Shown here: positions 35,816 to 47,873 of the stretch, in pieces | Numbering within the stretch: position 1 is the first letter of the stretch | How the letters are laid out: each line of letters starts with the position of its first letter | The notes under the pieces: generated by a model | The model's input: only the letters and a program-made list of their open reading frames with translations | Told to the model about the DNA's origin: nothing | Database searches by the model: none | Assembly: GCA_018894105.1 (NCBI GenBank) | Contig: CM032126.1 | Coordinates: forward strand, 12,427,001 to 12,491,000 | DNA: 64,000 nt | Direction: 5' to 3' | Source of the DNA: Jacaranda mimosifolia | Taxonomy: Eukaryota > Streptophyta > Magnoliopsida > Lamiales > Bignoniaceae | Translations under genes and position numbers: made by a program

Positions 35816-36990
35816 GTTTCATTGGCCCGTCTCATAAAGGAATCCGAACCTTTGGGGTTGCTTCTTGATTCGGTCCGACCTTTTTAGAGGTTATGTATGA
35901 GACTCTTGTTGCTCATTTGTTTCCACCGCTTGTGGGATTTCATGATCATCTTGAACTTCACCAAGTTCAACAATAATGCCATTTCTATCTAATAGAAATT
36001 CCTTTTCCAAAAAGTGGGCGTTCCTTGAAACAAACACCTTTTGTTCCGAGGGATCATAGAAATAGTAACACAAATACTCTATTGGGTATCCCACAAACTT
36101 GTACAAGGTGGATCTACTATCCAACTTGTGTCCCACTATCCGTCTTACGTAGGCGGGAGATCCCCAAACTTTAAGATAATTGTAAGAGTGTGCTTTGCCA
36201 CGCCATACCTCATGTAGTGTTTTTGGCACCGACTTTGATAGTACTATATTTAGTAGCATCACCACTGTGTCTAAGGTGTATCCCCAAAAGGATATGGGCA
36301 CATCGAAAAAGCTCATCATGGAATGTACTATGTCTAACAAGGTACGATTTCTCCTCTCGACTACTCCATTGTGTTGGGGTGTGCCGAGTGAAGTCCATTG
36401 AAAGAAATCCCATTCTCTTTTAGATAAATTAAGAATTCGGTGCTCAAGTATTCTCCCACTCGATCCGATCGAAGAGCTTTAATACTAGCCCTAATTTCTT
36501 TTCCACTTCATTTCTATACATTTTGAACTTTTCAAAAGCTTCAGACTTGTTCTTCATAAGATACACATGTCTGAACTGACTATAATCATTGATGAAGGTG
36601 ATGAAGTAGGAATAGTCTCATCTCCCACTAACTCTTAGTGGTCTACAAACATCTGTATAGATCAAATCCAAAAGATTTGTGGAGCGCTCTGTTTGTCCTA
36701 CAAAATGAGCTTTGGTCTTTTTTCCCTTTAAACAGGATTCACAAGGAGGAAAATCCTCAATGCCGCTAACATTTAGTGCTTTAAAAACTTCTAACTTGTT
36801 CAACCTATTTTTCAAAATATGTCCAAGTCTTGCATGCCATAGGATGGCATCTTCTTGGTTATCTAACTTTCTCTTACTTGATTGAATGTGCATTAGTGAA
36901 GGTTGAGAATCAAGTATGTATAATTCGTTAATTAATATACCTTGTGCAATTAAAGAACCATTATTTAATGCTTTCAACATCCCATTCGAT
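35816..36990 (-). pseudogene. Integrase of the copia element
   Basis: The zinc-binding part is at 36618-36980 (LWHARLGHI, CESCLKGK), followed by LLDLIYTDVCRPLRV with the first catalytic Asp. The third catalytic residue is intact in QHNGVVERRNRTLL near 36330-36370. The C-terminal region (35891-36340) is open for 149 codons and contains FWGYTLDTVVMLLN and FVGYPIEYLCYYFYDPSEQKVFVSR cut in two by the usual spacing. The middle of the core (36420-36610) is out of frame. Confidence 0.85.
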
Positions 36991-37007
36991 ATAGAAAAAT
37001 CAAATCC

Positions 37008-37290
37008 TTAATTATCTAGAACGGGAATTGAAATAATGTTCTTAACAAGATGGGGTACATAATAAATCGGATCAAGTACAATGCAAGCATTCCCCAAGTC
37101 CAACTTGATAACGCCTTGGAAGGTGGCCGCAACTCTTGTTCTATTTTCTAGGTGAAGGATCATATCCCCTTCACGAAGACTCTTTCTTTTTTCCATCCCC
37201 TGTAACGAATTACAAAGGTGAGAACCACATGCGGTATCAAATACCTATGATGAAGAATTAGCCATCAAGTGCACTTCAATAAAGTACATA
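37008..37290 (-). pseudogene. Protease of the copia element
   Basis: VFDTACGSHLCNSLQGM carries the D-T-A active-site loop, preceded by a TAG where the family has TGG (Trp). It continues GDMILHLENRTRVAATFQG and ends DPIYYVPHLVKNIISI, the normal copia protease end before integrase. Confidence 0.8.
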
Positions 37291-37331
37291 CCCTTCTCAA
37301 AGGTTGCAAGGTAAGCTTTGAAATTTCTTTT

Positions 37332-38109
37332 CTAACGTCCCTTCTCACCACAATGGAAACAACTAGCTTCAGTTTTAGCCTTCTTCTTAACCCTCTCGGA
37401 ACTCTTCTCGGGTTGCTTCCCTTTCGAGGAAAAACTCTTCTTCATCTTACCTCCATTTCTAAGATCCCTAAGGCCCTTTAACTTGGAGGAGGATGCAACC
37501 ATAAGAGGTTTCTCCTTTCTCATAGTTACCTCTGCGGTCACAAGCATGTTCACCAATTCGTTAATCATAACTTCTTGCTTGGATATATTAAAATTCATAA
37601 CGAATTGGTCGAACGATGGTGGCAATGATTGGAGGATCAAATCCACGTAGAGGTGATGTCCATGACCACATCTAATTATTCAAGCTTCTCGATGAGTCCA
37701 ATCATCTTGAGGCCATGATCATGGACATTAGACCCCTCACTCATCCTTGTCCTAAAGAGCTCCTTAAACAAAGCGAATCTTTCGTGTCTATTTTGTACAC
37801 TAGACAACTCTCGTAAGTGTACATAAATCTCTCGAGCATGTTTCATGTGCTCATAAGTCTTTTCGAGCTCATTGGATATAGAGGCCATCATGACACATCT
37901 AACTTGTAGATCATCATGTACAAATTTCGTAAACATTTCACGTTCTTAGTCAATAGCTCATCACCAATTGCGTCCACGGGATTTTGATCAAGGACGTATG
38001 TCCTTTTTTCAAAGTCAATAATTATTTTAAGGTTTCTCAATCAATCTTGGAAGTTTGGCCCAGTTAGCTTATTGGTTTTCAAAATACTTGCGAGTGGATT
38101 TTTAGCCAT
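37332..38109 (-). pseudogene. gag of the copia element
   Basis: Start ATG at 38109 gives MAKNPLASILKTNKLTGPNF, the canonical start of this copia gag group, with a TGA instead of Trp soon after (QD-stop-LRNLK). The middle is at 37676-37936 (MFTKFVHDDLQVRCVMMAS) and the C-terminal part at 37332-37646 (ILQSLPPSFDQFVMNFN). A zinc knuckle starts with CFHCGEKGR. A frameshift near 37930 and one near 37650 break the frame. Confidence 0.85.
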
Positions 38110-39490
38110 TTTGATTGAAGATTTCAAAAATCTACGAGAGACGAAAAAAAGTATAAGCATGTGATTGAATTTGATATTAAAAACATGTTTATGGTCTTTC
38201 AAGTATGTTTTCCTCCCACTATTTTATCAAATTCTTCACCTCCAAGAAGAATTTGGGAAATCGTATTTCCTAGTGAGAATCAAGATCCCAAGGACTTGCA
38301 AGTGGACCCCGTAACCGAGTGCCATCCACAAGCAATCGAAGTTGCTAATTACATCTTATGCAACTCTTGATATATTTTGCCTCATTTTTCACATAGACCC
38401 ACATAAATGTGCGATATCTATGTTACTAAGTGTTAAGTCGTACCTACCAATCAATCTTTGACTCAAGACGGGTACCACATCATCCCCCGTAACCAAGTGC
38501 CAATATGTGGGGGTTCCTAAGTTAAAGTGCATCTTATGCTAAGTGCATGCTCACAGCTTTTCTCTTAAGTATGACCCTCGTAACCGAGTGCTATCACACA
38601 AAATTGATAGCATCATCATGGCATACACTATTGGTAGAAGGCATGGATTAATTAAAACTCCTTTTAATTTTTATCCACATTGACTTAATATTTTAAAAGC
38701 ACTTAGACATTCCAAGTAGAGGGTTTTTGCTTGCATAGATCTCATCGTTTTATCTTTTTATTTAGGTTTTCTATATCCTAACCATGCATCTCATACATCA
38801 ATCGGCTATGAAAAGCATAAATAAGTAAATGCGCCTAGCATGCTCCTATGGTGAGATGACCATGAGCCTAACCAAGTGGTGCACTTAGAGCCATAGGTGC
38901 ACCACCTAGTTGATTTTAAGTGGGTTGATTAAATCTAGCTATTACATGAGTGTATCCTATACATTCATAAGTCTTCAAAAGTCTCCTTACCTCCAAGGCC
39001 TCATTTGCTCTACCTTTGCTCCATGTAACTTTTACATGAGAAAGAAATCTTCACTCCTAGTGATTCTACTCTCATAACATTTACAAGGTAGAAATAAAGA
39101 GGCATGCAAGCCCCAATTTAATACAACCCTTTTCAACAACTTGAAACAAATAAAATCAATATTAAAGGCTCATGATCATCCCCACTCATTCATCATTCAT
39201 TCAACAATTAAATGAACAATAAACAAATCTAGAATTAACAATTAATTCCATCAATTAAATGCTAATCAAATTAAAAAATAATTGGCCATGCATAACACTT
39301 ATGCAACATAATGGGGATTAACTTTAACAAGATTTTAGGAGCTTGAAAAAATGTCAAACATTTTATTGAACACTTGCACAACACTTGTGCACCTTATATG
39401 TGTGATATAAAACTATTTTGAGCACCAAAGGAGACACAAAAACAAGTCAAAACTCATCCTTAGCCAAAATTGCCACTGTCGCATAGGTTG
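38110..39490 (-). other. Copia leader, gag-proximal part
   Basis: Non-coding leader between primer site and gag, interrupted at 39490 by the CACTA element; the rest is at 54225-54797. It contains diverged direct repeats of CGTAACCGAGTGCCAT at about 38309, 38489 and 38578. The 69-codon ORF at 38161 is not supported. Confidence 0.6.
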
Positions 39491-39840
39491 CACTACAACA
39501 AATTGCACTTTACGTAACAAAAAATTTGGTAACAAAGGTAAAATTTGTTACAAATGTTAGATTTATTGTAACCAAATTGATTTTTTTGTTACAAATAACA
39601 TTTTCTTTAGTAACAAAGTAAAAGTCTTGTCACCTTTAACTCAAATTTGCTACCTTAAATTTTTTATGTTCGTAACTAAATAATAATTCATTACAAAAAA
39701 TGTTATTTTGTTACATATAATATTTTCCGTCATATGAGAAGATATATTTGTAACAAAGTTTTTAGTTACTAAACTTTAATTAACTTCCCTCCAAAATTCA
39801 TTCCCTCCAAATATCAATTGTACGCATATGGTAACAATGA
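39491..39840 (+). repeat. CACTA left TIR and subterminal repeats
   Basis: After the TIR, GTAACAAA, GTTACAAA and TTTGTTAC alternate about ten times in 300 bases (for example TTTGGTAACAAAGG, TTTGTTACAAATG, TAGTAACAAAG). They mirror the set at the right end, as expected for binding sites of a CACTA DNA-binding protein. Confidence 0.85.
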
Positions 39841-39889
39841 TTTTCGTTACTAATTATAAATGAATATTAAATTAAATTGTCACTAATAC

Positions 39890-40660
39890 CTATGGGTTGG
39901 GCTTTTGTTCAAGAAATGGACTTCGCAATAATGTAAAGAATTTGTTAATTGGGTTTAACTAATTTTTTAATGAATTATTAATGAACTGAGTTTTATTTTA
40001 AAGATTGAGCTTGAAGAAATTTGAAGTGAATAATCTATTAGTTGGGCCAATTTCTTTAAAATATTGGGCTTTATAACTTTTTGGTGAATTATTCAATGAA
40101 TTTGGAGTTTTCATTTATGAAATAGATTTGACCAAATTTATAGTAAATTAAGTGGTGAATTAGGCTTCATTGTAAGAGTTGGTCTTGAACAAATTTGAAG
40201 GTAAATGATGAATTAGGCTTTCTTCAAGGAACTGAGCTTATTTTTTATTAATTGAGCTTCACATTAGTTCAAATAATTGATCACTTTTGGTTGACCAGCT
40301 TTTTTTTTTTTTTTTACTAATTAGGTTTAACTAATATTTTAGTGAATTGGCAAATTGGGCTTCATACTAATTTGAACAATTCGTTAATTGGGCTTTACCA
40401 ACTTCCTTTTTATTAATTGAGCTTCAATAATTCTTCTAGTAAATTAGTGAATTGGATCCGACATTAACTTAAAGAATTGATTAATTGTGTTTTTGCAACT
40501 TTTCTTTTATTAATATGAGTTCACCGATTTTTTAGTAAATTAATTTCATTTGGTAAAGAATTAGGTTTGATATTAAATTGCAAAGTTAATTAATTGGGCT
40601 TTAGCAATTCCTTTTTTATTCATTGGGCTTCACTAATTTTATAATGAATTGGTGTCATAT
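39890..40660. repeat. Diverged minisatellite based on AATTGGGCTT
   Basis: AATTGGGCTT(C/T)A and variants (AATTAGGCTTC, AATTGAGCTTC, AATTGGGTTTA) recur at irregular intervals of about 25-70 bases, with AGTGAATT and TTTTTATTAATT spacers. No coding content. Confidence 0.6.
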
Positions 40661-40663
40661 AAG

Positions 40664-40870
40664 GGTGCCAATTTGGGTGGGTCGTGCGGGTTCGGGTTTG
40701 GTTGAAGTAAGAGTATAACATTAATTTTCTCAACCCTAACCCAATCCAACCTAATGACAACCTGAAAATGTTCAACACTAACCCAACATGAATCATATCA
40801 GGTCAGGTTCGGGTCGACCTAATTTTTATTTGGTCAACTCGCCAACTCAAATCCACCCAATCCAACTTGC
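40664..40870. mobile_element. Small hAT/MITE-like repeat
   Basis: Begins AAGGGTGCCAATTTGGGTGGG and is full of GGTTCGGGTT / AACCCAACC motifs with partial internal symmetry (CAACCCTAACCCAATCCAACC versus GGTCAGGTTCGGGTCGACC). This look is common in small plant hAT-type MITEs. No target duplication was resolved. Confidence 0.4.
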
Positions 40871-40914
40871 TAATCTGATTTAAACTAATTATTTCAAACA
40901 TTTGTTTTAATTTC

Positions 40915-42604
40915 AAACTCTATTGAGAATATATATATATACACACACAAAATAACTTCCTTATGTTTTATAAAACCACACACACTGCCTCCTCCTCCAC
41001 ATTTGTTGCCCATTTAATATAATTTTAATATAAAAATTTGTTTTAATTTCGAACCCTACTGTGAAAATATATATATATATATATATATATATACAAAATA
41101 ACTTCCTTATGTTTTATAAAACCACACACACCGCCCCCCTCTCAACATTTGTTGCCCATTTAATATAATTTTAATATAAAAAGATTAATTTACCCTTAAT
41201 CATTTCGCATATATACAATTCAATTTAAATAACTTTTTAATATCATTTTTTATTTTTTTTTCATTCTTTTCTTTTCTTTCTATTCTCATTTCTCTCTTCT
41301 TCCATTATTTCATATATTTCTCATTTTATACGTATATATAAATTTATCATTGTTTCTCATTTCTCACTATTTCATATATTCTCATTTTATACACACACAC
41401 ACACACACACACGCACATATATATATAAAAATTTATCTATAAAATTTTAAATAATTTTTATTTTTATCTTCTTTCTTTCTAATTATTCATACATGTATAC
41501 TTATTTTTTCTATTTATACTTATTCACATATATATATATATAATATACATATATAAATTAATCAGTAAAATTTAAATTACTTTATTTTATCTATTTTTTT
41601 CTATTTATTCAATCTGAATTAAATAATATTTAATATTTATAAGAATATATATATAATATAATTTTTTATTCATACTTATATACATATATAGTATATATAT
41701 ACATATATATAAATTTCAATAAAATTTAAAGATTCATCATATATTTCTCTTTTTATACATATATAAATTTATCATTATTTCATATATTCTTATTTTATAG
41801 ATATCTATAAATTTATTTAATGAATTTGGACGGCAATGCAATTTTTTTTCCCTCCAACTTTGTATTCCCTCCAAATTTTGGCCCATAAAAAATGTTAACA
41901 ATTGTTTTTATTATTAGTTTGACATAATAATTTAACTTGATTTCTTCCAAAATTTTGATTCTCTCTAATAATAATGAATTCTCTTTATTTTTTCAATTCT
42001 TCTAAGTTTTAGCTCCCCCATTTTTTTTGTATAAATAATTTATAGCAAAATTAATTTCTTTTATCTTAGATTATATGATGAATTGACATATAATTTTTTA
42101 AATTATTAAATGACTTTCTATTATAGTTAAAGTAGTTAAATAACATATAATTTGGACTTATAAATTTTGATGCTTAAGAATTTAATTTTTTATTATAATT
42201 TATTACAATATTCTTTTAGAAAAATTCTAAAACCTCCTTTAAACAAATAGTTAAAGGTTACATACCTGAATAGCAAAAGAAAAGAAAGAGATCTAGTTTA
42301 CCATAATACTTGATGCAAAGAAAACAGTCTCTGAAATTAGGCATGTTAATGTTACATTTTGTTTTTTAATCGTTGTATTAGCCAGTTAAAAGTTTTTATA
42401 ACTTATAGATATCTATATGTTAATTGTGTGTATGTTTTACTATATAAATTGCTAAAATGAAGATAACTTTCTTGGTTTAATATAGTGTAAAAAAAGTATT
42501 AACTTAAAGTATATTATTAAATATAATGATTATTAACTTTTATGGACCTGAGCAAGTTGTTCTTAAGAATTAGTCGGTCTACATATTATATTTCCTTCAA
42601 AAAA
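40915..42604. repeat. 1.65-kb direct repeat, copy A
   Basis: From CAAACTCTATTGAGAATATATA to TTGTTCTTAAGAATTA it parallels 52022-53690. Shared blocks include ACTTCCTTATGTTTTATAAAA, CATTTGTTGCCCATTTAA, TCTCTTCTTCCATTATTTCATA and TGGACCTGAGCAAGTTG. Its first 150 bases are doubled (40947 and 41093). It contains (TA)n at 41067-41092 and (AC)n near 41391-41412. Confidence 0.85.
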
Positions 42605-42957
42605 TAATGGCTTGTTTGGTTTTATTTCCGCGGACCATTTTCATTTTCATCCGAAAATAAAAATTAAAAACTATCACTTTCTCACCATTTTCACTGAAAA
42701 TTACACTTATTTTATTCTCAAAACACATTTTCACCACATAAAATTCAATTTCAAAACCTATTCTTACACCTACTAAACCTACAACATCTAATCACATCTC
42801 TCCCATCTATTTCCATATATCAAATCCCGTCAGTGTACTGTCATTCAATGCACACCCACACCCACACCGATCTATTTGTGTATACCCATGGAACTCTCAC
42901 AGCAGAAACAACACTTCACCCTCTCCTTATTCACGAAGTTCAGACACGACGGATACC

Positions 42958-45053
42958 ATGGAGAACCATTCATCGTCCGGCAACTATAGTCCGCCAAGGA
43001 GGCCAGCGAAACGAGTCAAGGTATGCAGTCACAACAACTGATCGTGGCCATTGACAGAGGTTAGGATACAACAGTCTGAAGGGGACACAAAAATATGATT
43101 TTGTGCTTTCCCTTCAGATCCGGTAATAAACCAAACCGAATCTTAATGATCTGATATTTCATTCCAACTTGAAAACGTGTTCTTTCATATTTCTGTTGTT
43201 TTGTTCTTGTTGGTTGAAAAGTGGATAGATCTGACGCATGCCTCATTTTTTTATGAATGTTGGTTGATACTTTCATACTTTCTCTTCAATATATTTGGGA
43301 TTTTGCCTGATTGATAGATAACCCTATGAACCAGAGTAGGTTCTGTTGTGAAGCCTGTCAATAGGGTTGTGGGTGTAGGGTTATGTTTGAATAATACAGC
43401 CCCCAAAGTAGCCTCCATTTAAGATTCCTGTCATTGGTACATGATTTTTATTTTTTTTTATATTTGACCATGAAAATGTGTTGCAGATGTAAAATACAGT
43501 ACCGCACTGTTAGCCAATGACGTTATGTGTATGTTTTACAATAATTTTTTGTACGGCTATTGCCTGTTGTTTATTAGTGTTATCTGATATTTAGCATCTT
43601 CCTCCCAGAATCGAAATATGATTTGTATGACTATTTCCTCTAGACCTGTTTGGTGACACTACAGAAAGATACGTTTCTATACGTGGTTGACAATAAAACA
43701 TATTTTTCTATGCACATGAACATAAGATAGTTACATCCATATGAAACTAGTAAACTAGGTGAACTTTACAATCAAATTTCTATGATCGTAACCACCACAT
43801 GTACACATGGTGGGTGGAGTAGTGCAAACCCATTAACCAAACAATACTTCTAACTAAGATCATGGTAAAAGATTCTTGCCAACTAATCAGCACACAAAAC
43901 ACGTATGAAAACAACCAATAGTTGAACTATTTGTTAAATATGTCCATATAACCATACGAAGAATACTTCCTAGCAATATGCCATAATATCTCAAATACTC
44001 ACTAGAAAATTTTCAATATTCAACAAATTTCATCGTATTTCTCACTCTATAATATGTCATTAGATGGATAAGAGGCCAAAAAAAATCCGAAGTAAGGCTG
44101 ATGATGCAAAATGGGAGTTCCCCACCCTCGCTGTCCTTATAGAGCTTATGTATCAATAGTTTAATAAAGGACAGCTCTTGCCAACCACTTTCACCAACTC
44201 TGTTTGGCTAGAAATTCAAAGGGATCTTCACTTGAGAACCGGTAAATATTTTGGGGTAGAACAACTTAAGGGCAAAAATTGTAGACTGCGGGTTCTTTGG
44301 AGAAAGTTTCATGATTTATTAACTAAAAGAACAGGGTTTGGTTGGGATAGTACCACAGGGACAGTCACTGCATCACAAGAGCACTGGGCAGAGTGGTTAT
44401 TGGTAAACACATCTTACCATATATGTTTATTTAGTTAAGTAGTACTAATCTATTAGGTAAGCCTAATGTAACTGACATTAACAATTTTTTGTCATGTACT
44501 CCTCTTATTAGGAAAATCCAAATGAGGCAAACCTTCGTTCTAAGGGACTTCCTCACTACTACCTTTGCACCGAGATGTTTATTAACTCGGTGGCAACTGG
44601 TAGTGGTGCAAGATCCTCCCTCAACCACCCATTCAATCCGAAGAGGAGATAGATCTGAATGCCCCCAATAATGAAACAAATGAACTTGATAATGCAAATG
44701 AACACTTTCCATCCCAACAAAATATTGGAACACCAAGTGAAAGAGCTGAAAATGTAGCCTATGCACAGAACCAAAACACTTCAAAGAAATCAAAAGGCAA
44801 TCGTTCATCAAGGATTGATGACGCAATTGATGCGTGGACCTCCATGAACAGCATTAAAGCAAGAAAAATTGAAAAGGCTTATGTTGATACCGTTGAGGAA
44901 TGCATGGTTGCGTTAAAGAATATGGAGGGCTTGCCCCGCCATCTATTCTTCAAAGCTCAAGATGTATTATTGAGCAAAATGCGCTGTAAAATGTTCCTCA
45001 TGATAAGTGATGAAGAACGAAGAGAGTGGGTGGAATCGTTGTGGGAGTGCTGA
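42958..45053 (+). pseudogene. Harbinger ORF1: Myb/SANT-like DNA-binding protein, three exons, broken
   Basis: Exon 1 (42958-43020) is a short basic start ending in PPRRPAKRVK, a likely nuclear signal, with donor AAG|GTATGC. Exon 2 (44064-44402) follows CATTAG and encodes the Myb/SANT-like domain: AKWEFPTLAVLIELMYQ, a TAG, then TGKYFGVEQLKGKNCRLRVL and TGFGWDSTTGTV. Exon 3 (44512-45053) starts NPNEANLRSKGLPHYY and ends with the helical tail VEECMVALKNMEGLPRHLF...WVESLWEC. In Harbinger elements this protein binds the transposon ends and brings transposase to the nucleus. Damage: TAG at about 44157 and a frameshift near 44600-44640 before EEIDLNAPNN. Otherwise well preserved. Confidence 0.85.
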
Positions 45054-45498
45054 TTGCCTATTGCACATCAAAAACTATGCTAAAGAATATTTTGATGTTG
45101 CTGTTTCCAAAAAAGAAAAAAAGTCTATAACTTTATGTACTTTTAGTAGGACTGATGTATGGGGTTGTATGTTTCTGTATTTTTTTTTAGTGCTTGTTGG
45201 AACAAACTGAAAAAAAATTCTATATTTTTGTTGAATCTACTGGTTTTTATATGTGTAATATGTATGAATACAATGTTCAGGGTGCAACCACCCAATTTTC
45301 ATATTTTTTTAAGGGCTGCTATTGTACCTTATTGCTGTTTCTAAAAACTTTTTGCTTCAGTTTGTTAATTGTTATTCAATTAGCACATTTTATAGTAGTG
45401 AAGGTCTCTCCAATTGACTTTTTATTGGAAATACAAAATTAATTTTAAGGTGTTTCAGGTATGTGGTTAGAATAATTTGTTGTCCAATATCTTGAAAA

Positions 45499-46960
45499 AT
45501 GGAAGTTGAATCTCTATATGAATCCGTAGAACAAATGATAGATGAAAGTCTTAATGCTGCCAATAATAGTTCAGATTCTTCAGACAACAATTCAAAAACA
45601 ACATTCGATGAATCCTCATATCTATTGAATCCTCAAATACCTCCAGTTCGAAAAGTAGTGACGATGATGGTGGTATGGACTTTATCTTCCTGTCCCAAGT
45701 GTTGTGCCCTTCATACTTTGCCAACAAAATCCCTTGCTACACTTCTCGGTTAAGAGGTGCAGATTGGGTGGGGGAACTTTTGGATGGCCATCCGATTAGG
45801 ATTAAGAATGCATTAAGAATGCTTAAAGAACCTTTTAATGCATTGTGTGACTTAATAGCATCACGTGGACTACTAAAACAGGGTCATTCTAGCAGGGTTG
45901 GTTTGAAAGAATTAGTTGCCATCTTTTTACAAACAGTAGGCCTAGCCCATTACCAGCGTGATAGTTGTGAACAGTTCCAACATTCTAGTGAGACTATTCA
46001 CTGCCATGTTCGTAGAGTGGCTAAAGCATTGAACTACCTAGCACCAAAAATCATTTCCTCCCCAGATTTCAATAATGTACATCCCAAAATTTTGTACAAA
46101 CCTGTTTTCTATCCCTACTTCAAGGTAACCACAAGATATCTCCATTTTAGAATTTATATACCTAATTAAACATTAGTTCTAATCAAAAGTGTGTATGTTT
46201 GTAGGATTGTGTTGGTGTTGTAGATGGTACAATTATCCAGGCATTTGCACCTTCCAATTTACATAATGCTTATCGGTGTCGCAAAGCTACAATTGGTCAA
46301 AATGTCTTGGCAGTTTGCGACTTTGACTACGTATATGCGGGTTGGGGAGGTAGTGCAAATGACTCAAGAGTCTTGATGCATGCCTTGCAATCTTATCCCT
46401 ATTTCCCATGGCCTCCCCCAAGTGAAACTTAAACGCAATGTCATTACTATGTTTAGAGTATTTAGTAGGATTCAACATTCTAAATCAATTTGTTAATTGT
46501 AGGTAAATATTATGTGGTGGATTTGGGATATTGCAACTTTCCTTGCTTTCCTACCCCATATCAATCTCAAAGGTACCGTCTAAATCAATTTAGAGGTTGT
46601 TTCCACCCTCATAGAGGCCCATCTGAGTTATTCAACCAAAGGCACTCGAGGTTACAAAATGTAGTTGCACGTGCTTTTTGTGTTCTGAAAAGTCGATTTC
46701 CAATATTAAAGGGCTCAATGCCACATTACAAAATACATCGTCAGGTGCAAATTGTCATAGCCTATTTTGTCATCCACAACTTCATAAGAAAGCACTTTAG
46801 GGATAATGCATACTTTATGGAAGAAGAGAAAGAATATCAAAGAAATAATGAACATATTGGCCAAGATAATCATGCTAACCCCACGCAATCAGACATTCAT
46901 TGGATGTCCTCTTTGCGTGATTCGGTTGCCAATGCTATGTGGCCTGACCATACCCACTAA
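45499..46960 (+). pseudogene. PIF/Harbinger transposase (DDE_Tnp_4), three exons, catalytic E lost
   Basis: Exon 1 45499-46124, exon 2 46205-46421, exon 3 46503-46960, with GT..AG introns (CAAG|GTAACC, TTGTAG|GATTG, CCAA|GTGAAA, TTGTAG|GTAAA). The start MEVESLYESVEQMID is an acidic N-terminus; a frame change near 45650 precedes DDDGGMDFIF. The helix-turn-helix-like region includes GLKELVAIFLQTVGLA. Catalytic motifs: VVDGTII (Asp at 46223), GSANDSRVL (Asp at 46361), and RLQNVVARAFCVLKSRF, where the conserved ER-F has A for E (GCA, 46667-46669). The end has VIHNFIRKHF. The enzyme would cut and join the element at TAA sites. The E to A change and the frameshift make it inactive. Confidence 0.88.
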
Positions 46961-47191
46961 TGCTTACATTTTTCCATCTCTTTTGTCGAAATGATGTGGT
47001 ATTGATAAATGTAATGTAACTTCAAGTGTGAACTGTTCCAGCATCATATTTTGATGAATCATGTACTATTACAAGCTTAAGTTTGGTTGTATAAATGGCA
47101 GATTTATCTTAGCATTATTATGTAATGTTTGGTGTAGTTATTATGTTCATTCGTATTAGCAAATACAATTATACAATTAATAGAAACATAA

Positions 47192-47643
47192 ATGTTGCCA
47201 GAAATGACTATACGTGAAACGCCTCAATATGTATGCAGAGCGGGACCCATGGTTCTTCCATGGCAAGAACAAAAAATAATTATGGTCGATTCTTCTATCG
47301 TTGTCCTTTTAGTTCGAACCACCATGGTGGATTCATTTGGGTTGATAGTTCTACACGTAGTAGTGCTCCTCATTCAACTAACTTACATGAGCAATCTACT
47401 GCGTCAAGTTGTCAAGCGCCCAACTTCTCTTCACATAACTCAACCACAATGCATCAAAGTGTGCACCATGACGCAATTGCTGACATTGAACCGCATACTC
47501 ATGCCTCTCATGCTCAAGTTGAATCCCTATTCAACTCAACAACGCATACATTCATATGTTGTGGACTGGCATTATGCGTGATAATGTTATTTTTACGCTT
47601 CTTGCTTATCCTTGCACTATACCTTAAGTTACTTTTTAGCTGA
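47192..47643 (+). pseudogene. GRF-type zinc-finger protein in the Harbinger element, frameshifted
   Basis: The ATG at 47192 opens TIRETPQYVCR. One base is missing near 47238, where a second Cys is expected (C-R-C-G pattern). The frame then continues GTHGSSMARTKNNYGRFFYR, CP and HHGGFIWVD, the GRF finger signature (GR-F--C...FxWxD). A Ser/His-rich tail and a hydrophobic segment (TFICCGLALCVIMLFLRFLL) follow and may be intron read-through or a membrane anchor. GRF fingers bind single-stranded nucleic acid in some DNA-repair proteins, and short GRF proteins are common in plants. This is unusual cargo for a Harbinger element. Confidence 0.65.
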
Positions 47644-47873
47644 GATAATATTTTCCATGCTTACATTTTGCCTTGTAATAGTGTTTGACCATATTAACTG
47701 TGCGCTCAATTGTTTAGTGTTAATGCTTGCAAGACTACCTTTCTCTTCATGTACTAAGACTATGCTCATGATGTAAGAATGCTTATTATGGGGGTTGCTT
47801 TTATTATTATCTTATCTTCGTTCATGTTTGTTAAATTATTTGAGGAATTTTAATTTGAGCAATTTTTATAGCC

